DNA of 64,000 nt from Burkholderia sp. (GCA_031253835.1 JAIRVP010000034.1:99760-163759); one strand, 5' to 3'; positions 8,516-16,985 are shown, numbered from the stretch's first letter. The notes: generated by a model from the letters alone, not told the origin. Made by a program: numbers and translations.

Positions 8516-8991
8516 GCCCACACCTCCCGATACAGATGAAGGTCCTTCGACCAAGCGGCAAGATTTTTCCAGATGGCCCGAAGCGGGGTGCCCGAGCGCT
8601 CGGCGGCTTCCTCGGCCGCCTTTACCACGACGGGCAGCGGCACCTCATCGAGAATGACGGAAAACTGTGATTCGAATCCCTCCGGAATTCGTCCGGTGGT
8701 CAACGCATCGGCCAGCAGTCGTTCGGTCAGTTCGCCCTTGTAGCTGACGTTCGCGCTCACGACGGCCTTGTAGAGACCGTTTTGAGCCTGCCGCGGAAGT
8801 GCCAGCAGTTCGATACCGAGCACGCTGAGCAACGGGATCAGCTTGTTGATGCCGAGATCCTTGACCTTGCCGGTTTCGAGCTGATTCACGGTGAGGCGAG
8901 ACAACCCGGCGAGCTTGGCAAGTTGCGCCTGCGTGAGGTCGAGTTCGGCACGCCGTTTCGCGACGGCCTGACCGATTTCATAGAGTTGCAT
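8512..8991 (-). CDS. XRE-type HTH protein, probable antitoxin of the AbiEii-like module
   Basis: A 159-residue protein: an N-terminal Cro/C1-type helix-turn-helix (RRAELDLTQAQLAKLAGLSRLTVNQLE, about residues 13-39, shown here as the TQAQLAKLAGLSRLTVNQLE motif) and a C-terminal domain of about 90 residues without a clear relative. It is the first gene of a two-gene unit and overlaps the nucleotidyltransferase by 4 bp. A good Shine-Dalgarno (GGGAGG) precedes the ATG. An 8-bp-arm inverted repeat sits 32-53 bp upstream and is the likely operator for autorepression. The C-terminal part is the likely toxin-neutralising region, by analogy with other such pairs. Confidence 0.8.
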   Translation of the reverse strand: MQLYEIGQAVAKRRAELDLTQAQLAKLAGLSRLTVNQLETGKVKDLGINKLIPLLSVLGIELLALPRQAQNGLYKAVVSANVSYKGELTERLLADALTTGRIPEGFESQFSVILDEVPLPVVVKAAEEAAERSGTPLRAIWKNLAAWSKDLHLYREVWA

Positions 8992-9022
8992 GGCGACCTC
9001 CCGACGAGGATTCGTGCTTCTT

Positions 9023-9044
9023 GATGTAAGGTATATCTTACATC
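9023..9044. promoter_or_regulatory. Palindromic operator of the toxin-antitoxin unit
   Basis: Perfect 8-bp arms GATGTAAG and CTTACATC flank a 6-bp AT-rich spacer. The site ends 32 bp before the antitoxin ATG and overlaps the only plausible -10 region, as expected for an XRE-type autorepressor. Confidence 0.6.
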
Positions 9045-9453
9045 TTGAGGTGAGCTATCGTCGCTGAAATATTCCATAGTGGTATAGGGCGCATCACCCG
9101 TACGGTGGAAGAAACATCGGGTGACGCATCGCCATGGTTTCCGGTATAGACATCCTCATCTCGCGAATATCCGGAAAAACGCGCTCTGTGGCAGACGTGC
9201 GTCGTGCAGGGTAAACACCAGAAAACCCTTCAAAAGGCCGCCGATCAAGCGCGATCCCACCTTCCAGGCTCCTATCTCCCGCCGATCTGCCGCCCCCTTC
9301 GTTCCCCTGCTTGCGCTCGAAAATTGAGCGGTCTAGACTGCATCGCAGTTTCATCGAAGTCCCGTCTTTCGCGCACCGTGCCGGCGTTCCGGCGCGGCGC
9401 CTTCCACCGGACGCCGGCGTCGCCCGCCGCGTCGAGACCTGCAAGGACACGTC
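9045..9453. other. Intergenic, 409 bp
   Basis: Separates the minus-strand toxin-antitoxin unit from the plus-strand binding-protein gene. The left part is comparatively AT-rich and probably belongs to the acquired module; the right part should carry the binding-protein promoter. A 68-codon frame at 9121-9327 has no ribosome-binding site and an Arg/Pro-rich composition, so it is not called. Confidence 0.5.
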
Positions 9454-10257
9454 ATGAACCGCACTGCAAAGCTCCTCGTTACCGCGCTGGCGTTCGCGCC
9501 GCTCGTGTCGTTCGCCCAGGACACGTCGACGATCCGCTGGGGTATCGACCCCACGTATCCGCCGTTCGAGGCGAAACAGCCCGACGGTTCGCTCGCCGGC
9601 TTCGACATCGACTTGCGCAACGCGATCTGCGAGCAGCTGCATGCGAAGTGCGTGTGGGTCGAGCAGGGCTTCGACGGGATGATTCCGGCGCTGCGCGCGC
9701 GCAAGTTCGACGTGATCATGTCCGCGATGACGGCCACCGACGAGCGGCTCAAGCAGATCGACTTCTCGAACAAGCTGTATGCGTCGCCGGGCGCGCTCGT
9801 CGCGCCGGTCGGCTCGAAGCTGCTGCCGACCGCCGCATCGCTCGCGGGCAAGCGCATCGGCATCGACCAGGGCACGACGCAGGAGGCGTACGCGAAGGCC
9901 GAATGGGCGACCAGGGGCGTGACGATCGTCTCGTACCAGAACCAGGACCAGGTGTACCAGGATCTCGTCACCGGCCGCCTCGACGCGACCTTCCAGGACA
10001 AGACACAGGCCGGCTACTCGTTCCTGAAGACGCCGCGCGGCAAGGGCTACGCGTTCGCGGGCCCCGACGTGACCGACGTGCGCATCACCGGCTACGGCGT
10101 CGCGATGGGCGTGCGCAAGGGCGACGCCGACATGAAGAAGCGGCTGAACGACGCGATCGTCGCGATCCGCGCGAACGGCACGTACCAGAAGATCGCCGCG
10201 AAATACTTCGACTTCGACATCTACGGCGCGAAGCAGCAACTGACTTCGGCACCGTGA
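9454..10257 (+). CDS. Amino-acid-type ABC transporter substrate-binding protein
   Basis: A 267-residue periplasmic binding protein of the SBP_bac_3 family. The signal peptide spans about residues 1-23 (ending VSFAQD). The mature protein starts with the classical WGIDPTYPPFEAKQPDGSL.GFDIDL block that marks lysine/arginine/ornithine- and histidine-type binding proteins, and RITGYGVAMGVRKGD is the usual C-terminal block. It would capture an amino acid or opine-like ligand in the periplasm for an ABC permease. No permease or ATPase gene is next to it, so it must share a transporter encoded elsewhere. The dioxygenase gene follows within 31 bp, suggesting co-transcription and a ligand related to that enzyme. 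Confidence 0.9.
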   Translation: MNRTAKLLVTALAFAPLVSFAQDTSTIRWGIDPTYPPFEAKQPDGSLAGFDIDLRNAICEQLHAKCVWVEQGFDGMIPALRARKFDVIMSAMTATDERLKQIDFSNKLYASPGALVAPVGSKLLPTAASLAGKRIGIDQGTTQEAYAKAEWATRGVTIVSYQNQDQVYQDLVTGRLDATFQDKTQAGYSFLKTPRGKGYAFAGPDVTDVRITGYGVAMGVRKGDADMKKRLNDAIVAIRANGTYQKIAAKYFDFDIYGAKQQLTSAP

Positions 10258-10288
10258 TTCCGTGACTCATTCCATCGACAGGCACACC

Positions 10289-11137
10289 ATGACGAGTATC
10301 CACGACCGCGTCGCGCAAGCCGTGACGCCCGAACTGATCGCTGCGTTCCGCGAGGAAGGCGCGGTCTGCATCAAGGGCATCTTTTCGCCCGACGAAGTGG
10401 CCGCGCTGCGGGCCGGCATCGATACGAATCTCGCGCAGCCGAGCGAGCGCGCGAAAGTCGCGAGCCGGCCCGACGATCCCGGCTGGTTCTTCGAGGATTT
10501 CTGCAACTGGCAGCACAACGACGCGTATCGCGATTTCATCGTGCGCTCGCCGGCGCCGTCGGTCGCCGCCGCGCTGATGGGGACCGGGAACGTGCGGCTG
10601 CATCACGACCACCTGCTCGTGAAGGAGCCCGGCACGCGGCAGCGCACGCCGTGGCACCAGGACCAGCCGTACTACAACATCGAAGGCGACGACAACGTCA
10701 GCATGTGGATTCCGGTCGATCCGGTGCCGCTCGAATCGACGCTGGAATTCGTCGCGGGTTCGCATCGCGGCCCGTGGCTGATGCCGCGCACGTTCATGGA
10801 CAAGGAAGCGAAGTGGTTCCCGGAAGGCAGCCTGGCGGACTTGCCCGACATCGAGGCCGACCGCGCGGCGTTCCCGATTCGCCACTGGGCGCTCGAGCCC
10901 GGCGACATGGTGTGCTTCCGGATGCTCACGCTGCACGCGTCGGGCGGCACGCAGAACCGCCGGCGCGCGTTCTCGATCCGCTTCGTCGGCGACGATATCC
11001 GTCACGCGCCGCGCCGCTGGAAGACGTCGCCCGAGTTCCCCGGCCTCGCGGAACAGCTGGCCGATGGCGCGACGCTCGACCACCCGCTGTTCCCGGTCGT
11101 ATGGTCGCGTGACGCGGGGCAGGTTGGCGCGATCTGA
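10289..11137 (+). CDS. Phytanoyl-CoA dioxygenase (PhyH) family protein
   Basis: A 282-residue Fe(II)/2-oxoglutarate-dependent oxygenase-like protein. The iron ligands are visible: WHQDQ (His123, Asp125) and TLHASGG (His216), and a downstream Arg in the NRRRAFSIRF segment (about 225) fits 2-oxoglutarate binding. The family hydroxylates diverse small substrates, including phytanoyl-CoA, ectoine and phosphonates; the substrate here is unknown. The ATG at 10289 is used; an in-frame GTG at 10262 would add nine residues. It follows the binding-protein gene and is closed by a strong terminator, so the two probably form one unit for uptake and oxidation of one compound. Confidence 0.85.
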   Translation: MTSIHDRVAQAVTPELIAAFREEGAVCIKGIFSPDEVAALRAGIDTNLAQPSERAKVASRPDDPGWFFEDFCNWQHNDAYRDFIVRSPAPSVAAALMGTGNVRLHHDHLLVKEPGTRQRTPWHQDQPYYNIEGDDNVSMWIPVDPVPLESTLEFVAGSHRGPWLMPRTFMDKEAKWFPEGSLADLPDIEADRAAFPIRHWALEPGDMVCFRMLTLHASGGTQNRRRAFSIRFVGDDIRHAPRRWKTSPEFPGLAEQLADGATLDHPLFPVVWSRDAGQVGAI

Positions 11138-11154
11138 GCGATGCAGCTAACGAA

Positions 11155-11198
11155 CACGGCGGCCGTTTCATCACGAAACGGCCGCCGTGTGCTTTTTG
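11155..11198. terminator. Rho-independent terminator
   Basis: A perfect 15-bp stem (arms 11155-11169 and 11175-11189) with a 5-nt loop is followed by a T-run at 11193-11197. It ends the binding-protein/dioxygenase unit; the stem can also serve the convergent regulator gene. Confidence 0.85.
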
Positions 11199-11211
11199 CG
11201 GGTGATAACGG

Positions 11212-11949
11212 TCAGGTCGGGTGGCGCCCGGCACCCGGCTTGAAGCGCGAGCCGAGCCGGTAGCGGTTGCCCGGATGCAGGAAATGCACGAACGTGACGG
11301 GCAGCCCGTCCGTCCAGGTGCGGCGCGTGAGCGTGAGGCACGGCTCGTCGGCGCGCATGTCGAGCAGGCGCGCCTGCTCGACGGTCGGCAGCGACGCGTC
11401 GACGACGTGCTCGATTTCCAGTTCGTAGTGCGACACGTTGTTGAACAGGTATTCGGACGGCGGCTCGGTCTGGAAATCCTGGTCGATGAAGCCGGGCGCG
11501 GCGGCCGGGTTCACGTAGCGATCCTCGAGCTGGATCGGGCGGCCGTTCTCCTCGTGCACGCACACCACGTGAAAGACCGGCGTATTGACCGGCAGCCCGA
11601 ACGCGGCCGCGACATCGAACGACGCGGGCTCGCTCGACCGGCTCAGCACGCGACAGCGATAGTCGTGCCCGCGCGCGCGGATTTCGTCGCGGATGTGCGC
11701 GATCATCAGCAGGTTCGACTGCGGCTTCACCTCGGCGACGAAGGTGCCGACGCCCGCGATGCGCTTCAGCACGCCTTCCTCGGTCAGCTCGCGCAGCGCG
11801 CGGTTGACCGTCATGCGCGCGACGCCGAACTGCGCGGCGAGATCGAGTTCCGACGGAATGCGGTCGCCGGGGCGCCAGTCGCCGGATTCGACGTTCTGGC
11901 GAACGAGCGTCTTGATCTGCTGGAACGGGGCGGTGGCCTTTGTGACCAT
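11212..11949 (-). CDS. GntR family regulator, HutC type (UTRA domain)
   Basis: A 245-residue regulator: N-terminal GntR winged helix (about residues 8-72; PGDRIPSELDLAAQFGVARMTVNRAL shows the helix-turn-helix as SELDLAAQFGVARMTVNRAL) and a C-terminal UTRA ligand-binding domain with NGRPIQLEDRYVNPAAAPGF and TLTRRTWTDGLPVTFVHFLHPGNRY, strongly like the histidine-utilisation repressor HutC. No hut genes are near, so it more probably controls the neighbouring uptake/oxidation unit, with which it converges, or the aldolase cluster. It lies 30 bp downstream of the XRE-cupin regulator on the same strand and may be co-transcribed with it. Confidence 0.88.
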   Translation of the reverse strand: MVTKATAPFQQIKTLVRQNVESGDWRPGDRIPSELDLAAQFGVARMTVNRALRELTEEGVLKRIAGVGTFVAEVKPQSNLLMIAHIRDEIRARGHDYRCRVLSRSSEPASFDVAAAFGLPVNTPVFHVVCVHEENGRPIQLEDRYVNPAAAPGFIDQDFQTEPPSEYLFNNVSHYELEIEHVVDASLPTVEQARLLDMRADEPCLTLTRRTWTDGLPVTFVHFLHPGNRYRLGSRFKPGAGRHPT

Positions 11950-11979
11950 CGGGGATCCTTGCGCGAAGAAGTGACGAGG

Positions 11980-12522
11980 CTAGTCGTCGTGACTGACGAT
12001 GACCAGGATCTCCGCCTGCGCGGTGCCGAGGCTGCGCGTGCGGTGCGGGATGAGTGCGTTGAAATAGACTGAATCGCCGGTCTTGAGTTGCACCGTCTCG
12101 TTCGGAAATTCGATCTCGACGCGCCCCTTGTGCACGAACAGGAATTCCTCGCCTTCGTGCTCGCGGGACGTCGACGCGACGAATTCGTGCGGCGGGCGCA
12201 CGACGAACGGCAGCATCTTCTTCGGCGCGACGCCGGCCGCGATGCTCTCGAAGCGGTGCGCGTGGCTGTCGGCCGCCGCGCCCATCGCCGTGCGCTCGCC
12301 GGCGCGCGTGACCGTGATCAGCTCGCGGTTGTGGCTTTCCGAGAACAGCTGCTCGACATCGACGCTCAACGCCTTCGACAGCTTCAGCGCGACCGCGATC
12401 GACGGCACGCTCAGGCCGCGCTCGACCTTCGACAGGTAGCTCTTGGTGAGGCCCGTCTCGTCGGCCAGCACATCGAGCGTCCAGCCCTTCTGTTTTCTGA
12501 GCAGCTTCAGGCGAATCGTCAT
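11980..12522 (-). CDS. XRE family regulator with C-terminal cupin domain
   Basis: A 180-residue two-domain regulator. Residues about 1-60 are a Cro/C1 helix-turn-helix (KQKGWTLDVLADETGLTKSYLS...), and residues about 105-175 are a small cupin (EHEGEEFLFVHKGRVEIEF, LKTGDSVYFNALIPHRTRSL). Such proteins sense a metabolite with the cupin and control catabolic operons, PuuR being the best-known example. The start MTIRLKLL is preferred; an in-frame start 45 bp upstream would place the N-terminus over the palindrome. It is divergent from the class II aldolase gene, its most likely target, and is followed by the HutC-like regulator. Confidence 0.88.
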   Translation of the reverse strand: MTIRLKLLRKQKGWTLDVLADETGLTKSYLSKVERGLSVPSIAVALKLSKALSVDVEQLFSESHNRELITVTRAGERTAMGAAADSHAHRFESIAAGVAPKKMLPFVVRPPHEFVASTSREHEGEEFLFVHKGRVEIEFPNETVQLKTGDSVYFNALIPHRTRSLGTAQAEILVIVSHDD

Positions 12523-12562
12523 GGGGCGCCAGGTGTCCTTCGAAAAACCGATTGTAACGCAT

Positions 12563-12575
12563 GACACAAAGTGTC
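12563..12575. promoter_or_regulatory. Inverted repeat between XRE-cupin regulator and aldolase
   Basis: GACAC-AAA-GTGTC lies midway in the divergent intergenic region, with GTGT/ACAC-rich sequence continuing to about 12596. It is a candidate operator for the XRE-cupin protein controlling both divergent genes. Confidence 0.45.
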
Positions 12576-12656
12576 CTGTGGTGTATCGTGTGTCACGTGA
12601 CGCCGGGAAAACGGCTGCGGACGGCGCGGCAGACCCGGTCCAATCAGGAGACGAAC

Positions 12657-13439
12657 ATGGCGGAAACGCTGAATTTGACGAAGGAAGCGCTGGTCGCGCT
12701 GGCGGAGCGGCGTCTCGAGAACGAGGTGGGCGACAGCGGCTGGTCCGCGCGGCAGAAGCTCGCGCTCACGTGCCGGATCCTGTTCGACGCCGGCCACGAT
12801 TCGGGCCTGGCCGGGCAGATCACCTGCCGCACGGGCGACGCCGGCACGTATTACACGCAGCGGCTCGGGCTCGGGTTCGACGAGATCTCGGCTGCGAACC
12901 TGCTGCGCGTCAACGAGGATCTGGACGTCGTCGACGGCGACGGCATCCCGAACCCGGCCAACCGGTTCCACACGTGGATCTATCGCGAGCGCCCGGACGT
13001 GAACTGCATCATCCATACGCATCCGGCGCATGTCGCGGCGCTGTCGATGCTCGAGCAGCCGCTCGTCGTGTCGCACATGGACACCTGCCCGCTGTACGAC
13101 GATTGCGCGTTCCTGAAGGACTGGCCGGGCGTGCCGGTCGGCAACGAGGAGGGCGAGATCATCTCGAAGGCGCTCGGCAGCAAGCGCGCGATCCTGCTGT
13201 CGCATCACGGCCAGCTCGTGGTCGGCAAGACGATCGAGGAAGCGTGCGTGCTCGCGCTGCTGATCGAGCGGGCCGCGAAGCTGCAGCTGCTCGCGATGTC
13301 GGCCGGCGAGATCAAGCCGGTGCCGCCGGCGCTGGCGCGCGAAGCGCACGACTGGATTTCGAAGCCGAAGCGCGATGCGGTGACGTTCGATTACTACGCG
13401 CGCCGTGCGCTGCGCACGCACCAGGACTGCGTCGCGTGA
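12657..13439 (+). CDS. Class II aldolase/adducin family protein
   Basis: A 260-residue protein of the fuculose-1-phosphate aldolase/adducin fold. The zinc-binding HTHPAH is at residues 120-125 and a third His is in the SHHGQLVVG segment. Members catalyse retro-aldol cleavage or decarboxylation of sugar-acid-like substrates. An AGGAG at 12646-12650 fixes the start. It is divergent from the XRE-cupin regulator and precedes a DapA-like aldolase by 50 bp, so the two lyases and the MOSC protein behind them look like one operon. The substrate is not predictable. Confidence 0.87.
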   Translation: MAETLNLTKEALVALAERRLENEVGDSGWSARQKLALTCRILFDAGHDSGLAGQITCRTGDAGTYYTQRLGLGFDEISAANLLRVNEDLDVVDGDGIPNPANRFHTWIYRERPDVNCIIHTHPAHVAALSMLEQPLVVSHMDTCPLYDDCAFLKDWPGVPVGNEEGEIISKALGSKRAILLSHHGQLVVGKTIEEACVLALLIERAAKLQLLAMSAGEIKPVPPALAREAHDWISKPKRDAVTFDYYARRALRTHQDCVA

Positions 13440-13489
13440 CTGTGCGCGTCGTTTCCCTCTCGTCCGACATTCATTGAGGAATACACATC

Positions 13490-14386
13490 GTGTCCATCCT
13501 GCTGCAAGGCGTCATTGCCTACCCGGTCACGCCGTTCTCCGCCGACGGCTGCGTCGACCTGATAGCGCTCGACGCGCTGATCGATCGCCTGATCGCCGAC
13601 GGCGTCCACGCGATCGCGCCGCTGGGCAGTACCGGCGAAAGCGCGTACCTGTCCGACGCCGAATGGGAGGCTGTCGCCACCGCGTCGATCCGTGCGGTGC
13701 GCCGGCGCGTGCCGACCGTCGTCGGCATTTCCGACCTCACCACGGCCGGTGCGGTGCGCCGTGCGCGCATTGCCGAGCAGGCCGGTGCCGATGCGGTGAT
13801 GGTGCTGCCGGTGTCGTACTGGAAGCTCGGCAACGACGAGATCGTCGCGCACTATCGCGCGATCGGCGACGCGATCGGCATCCCGATCATGCTGTACAAC
13901 AACCCGGCGACGAGCGGCGTCGACATGTCGCCCGACCTGATCGCGACGATCTGCCGGACCGTCGACAACGTGACGATGGTCAAGGAAAGCACCGGCGACA
14001 TCGGCCGGATGCACCGGCTCGCGCAGTTGAGCGACGGGACGATCCCGTTCTACAACGGCAGCAATCCGATGGCGCTCGCGGCGCTGGCCGCGGGGGCCGC
14101 CGGATGGTGCACGGCCGCGCCGAACCTGAATGCCGCGCTGCCGCTGGCGCTGGTCGACGCGATGCGGGCGGGCGACCTGGCGCGTGCCAGGGCGGTGTTT
14201 CAAGCGCAGTTGCCGTTGCTGCAGTTCATCGTCAACGGCGGGTTGCCGGTGACCGTGAAGGCCGGGCTGCGGCTGCGCGGCTTCGACGCCGGCGAGCCGA
14301 GGAAGCCGTTGCTGCCGCTGGGCGACGCCCGCACGCGCGAACTCGAACGCCTACTCGCGGCGCTGCCGGACGGTGTGGCGGCATGA
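13490..14386 (+). CDS. Dihydrodipicolinate synthase family (DapA-like) aldolase
   Basis: A 298-residue class I aldolase of the DapA/NanA superfamily, starting at a GTG. Hallmarks: the GSTGE loop at residues 46-50 that binds the pyruvate carboxylate, Tyr136 in LYNNP, and the Schiff-base lysine Lys165 in VKESTGD. These enzymes condense or split pyruvate adducts. Being in a catabolic cluster with a class II aldolase, it is more probably a catabolic lyase than the lysine-biosynthesis enzyme. Its stop overlaps the start of the MOSC gene by 4 bp (ATGA), so the two are translationally coupled. Confidence 0.9.
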   Translation: MSILLQGVIAYPVTPFSADGCVDLIALDALIDRLIADGVHAIAPLGSTGESAYLSDAEWEAVATASIRAVRRRVPTVVGISDLTTAGAVRRARIAEQAGADAVMVLPVSYWKLGNDEIVAHYRAIGDAIGIPIMLYNNPATSGVDMSPDLIATICRTVDNVTMVKESTGDIGRMHRLAQLSDGTIPFYNGSNPMALAALAAGAAGWCTAAPNLNAALPLALVDAMRAGDLARARAVFQAQLPLLQFIVNGGLPVTVKAGLRLRGFDAGEPRKPLLPLGDARTRELERLLAALPDGVAA

Positions 14387-15087
14387 GCGAAGACGCACGG
14401 CCGGCGATCGCGGCCGCCATCGGCGCGGTGCGGGTCGGCACGAGCCGGCCGCTGGCCGGCACGCCGCACGCGAGCGCGATCGACAAGCAGCCGGTCGATG
14501 CGCGCCTGTGGCTGGGCGTGCTCGGCTTTGCCGGCGACGAGCAGGCCGATGCGCGGCATCACGGCGGCCCCGACAAGGCGGTCCACCACTATGCACACGA
14601 CCACTATGCGTGGTGGTCGGAGCAGGTCGGCGTGCGCGACGTGCTCGCGCAGCCGGGCGCGTTCGGCGAGAACCTGTCGACGCACGGCGTGACCGAGCGG
14701 GACGTCTGTCTCGGCGACGTGTTCACGCTGGGCGGCGCGGCGCTTCAGGTGACGCAGTCGCGGCAGCCGTGCTGGAAGCTCAACGCACGCTTCGATCATC
14801 CGCGGATGGCCGCACTCGTGCAGCAGAGCGGCCGGACCGGCTGGTATTACCGCGTGCTGCAGGAAGGCTGGGTAGCGGCGGGCGATGTGCTGACGCTGCA
14901 CGCGCGCCCGTATCCGCAATGGCCGCTGTCGGCGGTGCTCGACGTGCTGTACCGGCGCACGCTCGACATGGCAGCGCTCGACGCGCTGTGCGACGTTGCG
15001 TTGCTGCCGCCCGGCTGGCGCAGGATGCTCGAAAAGCGCCGGACGGAGCGGCAGGTCGAAGACTGGACGAAGCGGCTCGAAGGGTGA
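14383..15087 (+). CDS. MOSC domain protein (YiiM-like)
   Basis: A 234-residue protein with a MOSC domain: GDEQADARHHGGPDKAVHHYA (shown in part, residues about 47-67), GENLSTHGVTERDVCLGDVF and the conserved Cys in QSRQPCWKL, followed by a YiiM-type helical C-terminal extension. MOSC proteins bind molybdenum cofactor and handle sulfur or N-hydroxylated bases; E. coli YiiM detoxifies 6-N-hydroxylaminopurine. The start overlaps the DapA-like stop, so it is probably in the same operon. A detoxifying or cofactor role in that pathway is inference. Confidence 0.88.
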   Translation: MSEDARPAIAAAIGAVRVGTSRPLAGTPHASAIDKQPVDARLWLGVLGFAGDEQADARHHGGPDKAVHHYAHDHYAWWSEQVGVRDVLAQPGAFGENLSTHGVTERDVCLGDVFTLGGAALQVTQSRQPCWKLNARFDHPRMAALVQQSGRTGWYYRVLQEGWVAAGDVLTLHARPYPQWPLSAVLDVLYRRTLDMAALDALCDVALLPPGWRRMLEKRRTERQVEDWTKRLEG

Positions 15088-15103
15088 CGGGCCGCGCCGC
15101 GGC

Positions 15104-15865
15104 TTATCGGGCCGGCAGGTTCCGCACGTCGGCCGTCGGCTCGGCGCCGAACGCGTCGCTCAGCGCATAGCCGATCAGCTGGCGTGCGGCTGCCTCGGGC
15201 GTCGCGAGCGCGCCGCTCGACTTCAACTGGTCGAACTTCTCGCGCATCGGGAAGTAGTCTTCGCTGGTCGACCGGATCGTCGCCTGCATGCCCGTGTCGA
15301 CGACGCCTGGTGCAACGCTGCAGATCCGCAGCGCGCCGTTCGCGTCGAGCGCGACCGCGCGTGCATGGTGATCGAGCGCGGCCTTGGTCGCGCAGTAGAT
15401 GCTCCAGCCCGCGTAGGCGTTGCGTGCCGCGCCGCTCGACAGATGCAGGATCCTGCATTCCGTCGTGGCCGACGCCGCCTGCGCGAGCGCGGCCGACAGC
15501 ATCAGCGGCGCCGCGACGTTCAGGCCGACCGCACGCGCGACGATCGCCGGGTCCTGGGCGGCGAGCGGGCCGATCGGATCGACGATGCCCGCGTTGTTGA
15601 ACAGCAGCACGAGCGACGCGCCGTCGACGAAGCGGCGCAGCGTGTCGCCGGCGAGCCAGGCTGCGACGGCCGTGGCGTCGGACAGGTCGATCTCGACTTC
15701 GGAGAAGCGGTCGCCGGCTTGCGACGCGAGCGACGGATGGCGGCCGCGCGACACGCCGAGCACGGCGACGCCTTCCAGCAGCAGTTGTTCGGCGAGCGAC
15801 GCGCCGAGGCCGCGCGTGTGTCCGGTGACGATGGCGCGCACGTGCGCGGAAGAGGAGGCAGTCAT
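15104..15865 (-). CDS. Short-chain dehydrogenase/reductase
   Basis: A 253-residue SDR with Rossmann fold: the nucleotide-binding TGHTRGLG loop near residue 14, NNAG in FNNAGIVDPIG, the Ser of the active site in LHLSSGAA, and the YCATK motif (Tyr and Lys of the catalytic triad), followed by VAPGVVDTGM. It should reduce or oxidise a carbonyl/alcohol using NAD(P)(H). The start MTASSSAH is chosen because the preceding in-frame residues do not fit the fold. It converges on the MOSC gene and is divergent from yceH across 384 bp. The substrate is unknown. Confidence 0.88.
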   Translation of the reverse strand: MTASSSAHVRAIVTGHTRGLGASLAEQLLLEGVAVLGVSRGRHPSLASQAGDRFSEVEIDLSDATAVAAWLAGDTLRRFVDGASLVLLFNNAGIVDPIGPLAAQDPAIVARAVGLNVAAPLMLSAALAQAASATTECRILHLSSGAARNAYAGWSIYCATKAALDHHARAVALDANGALRICSVAPGVVDTGMQATIRSTSEDYFPMREKFDQLKSSGALATPEAAARQLIGYALSDAFGAEPTADVRNLPAR

Positions 15866-16249
15866 GGCGGTGAACCGGTGAAGGGGTGAACGATGTTGAC
15901 GGGCGGCGTGCATGCGCGGGCGGCAGCACGTTCAGGACGGGCGATGCGTGGCATCGGCGTGCGAAGACGGTCGCGCACGGCGCCACGGATATCGGGGTGA
16001 ACGCATATCGTAGCGCCGGCATGCGCATCGCGCAAACGCCGGGGCGTGCACGCATGCATCGCCGCGCGATGCCGCGCAGTATCGGCCGCGCCGACAGGTT
16101 GGACGAAAGCCCGCTGCGGCAAGTGCGCGCGCCGGCGCGGCGAGCGGCGCCGGGCCGCGCGTCGCGAGCTATCATATGGCTCGCCCGTGCGCGATGCCGG
16201 ACGGGCCGCGATCGTTTCCCTTCACTTGCTGCACGCTGCGACGCCACCC
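15866..16249. other. Intergenic, 384 bp between divergent genes
   Basis: Holds the promoters of the SDR gene and yceH. Open frames crossing it are Arg-rich shadows; no repeat or hairpin of note was seen. Confidence 0.45.
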
Positions 16250-16960
16250 ATGAACACCACGCCGGATATGCCCACGCCACGCGCCCTGCGCGAACTCACG
16301 CCCCTCGAGGCCCGCATTCTCGGTGTGCTCGTCGAGAAACAGCACACGGTGCCGGATACCTACCCGCTGTCGCTGAACGCGCTGACCGCGGGCTGCAACC
16401 AGAAAACCGCGCGCTCGCCGGTGATGAGCGTCAGCGAGGACGAAGTCACGACCGCGCTCGACGAGCTGAAGCGCCTGAGCCTCGTGATGGAAGGCAGCAG
16501 CAGCCGTGTGCCGCGTTTCGAGCACAACATGAACCGCGTGCTCGGCATCCCGAGCCAGGCGATCGCGCTGCTGACGATCCTGCTGTTACGCGGCCCGCAG
16601 ACGGCCGCCGAGCTGCGCCTGAACAGCGCGCGCCTGCATGGTTTCGCGGATATCTCGTCGGTCGAGGCGTTCCTCGACGAACTCGCGGCGCGCGCGCAGG
16701 CGCTCGTCGTCCGGCTGCCGCGTGCGCCGGGCGCGCGCGAGAACCGCTGGATGCACCTGATGTGCGGTGAAGTGAACCTCGCCGACTTCGCGAGCGCGGA
16801 GGCCGGCGGCGGCGCGGATTCGGTGCCGCCTTCCGAATTCGAGGCGCTGAAGGCCGAGCAGAAGCGCCTTGCCGATGAAGTGGCGCGGCTGAATGCGCTG
16901 GTTCAGCGGATGGCGAGCGAACTGGGCATCGATGTCGACGCGCCAGGCGAAGCCGGCTGA
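16250..16960 (+). CDS. YceH family protein (DUF480)
   Basis: A 236-residue YceH-type protein: two winged-helix domains (LTPLEARILGVLVEKQHTVPDTYPLS at about 15-40 is the family signature, here only its first residues matter: EARILGVLVEKQ) and a C-terminal coiled coil (about residues 200-228, FEALKAEQKRLADEVARLNAL). The function of the family is unresolved; it is conserved in Gammaproteobacteria and Betaproteobacteria. The ATG at 16250 is chosen because the upstream in-frame extension is Arg-rich and unlike the family. Confidence 0.9.
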   Translation: MNTTPDMPTPRALRELTPLEARILGVLVEKQHTVPDTYPLSLNALTAGCNQKTARSPVMSVSEDEVTTALDELKRLSLVMEGSSSRVPRFEHNMNRVLGIPSQAIALLTILLLRGPQTAAELRLNSARLHGFADISSVEAFLDELAARAQALVVRLPRAPGARENRWMHLMCGEVNLADFASAEAGGGADSVPPSEFEALKAEQKRLADEVARLNALVQRMASELGIDVDAPGEAG

Positions 16961-16985
16961 TCGTCCTTCCGCCGCGGGTGCCTCG

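Noticed and set aside
9121..9327. 68-codon frame between antitoxin and binding protein
   Set aside because: No ribosome-binding site, Arg/Pro-rich, no codon bias like neighbours.
11212..11949. Calling the regulator hutC
   Set aside because: The protein is HutC-like, but no histidine-utilisation gene is nearby, so the symbol would mislead.
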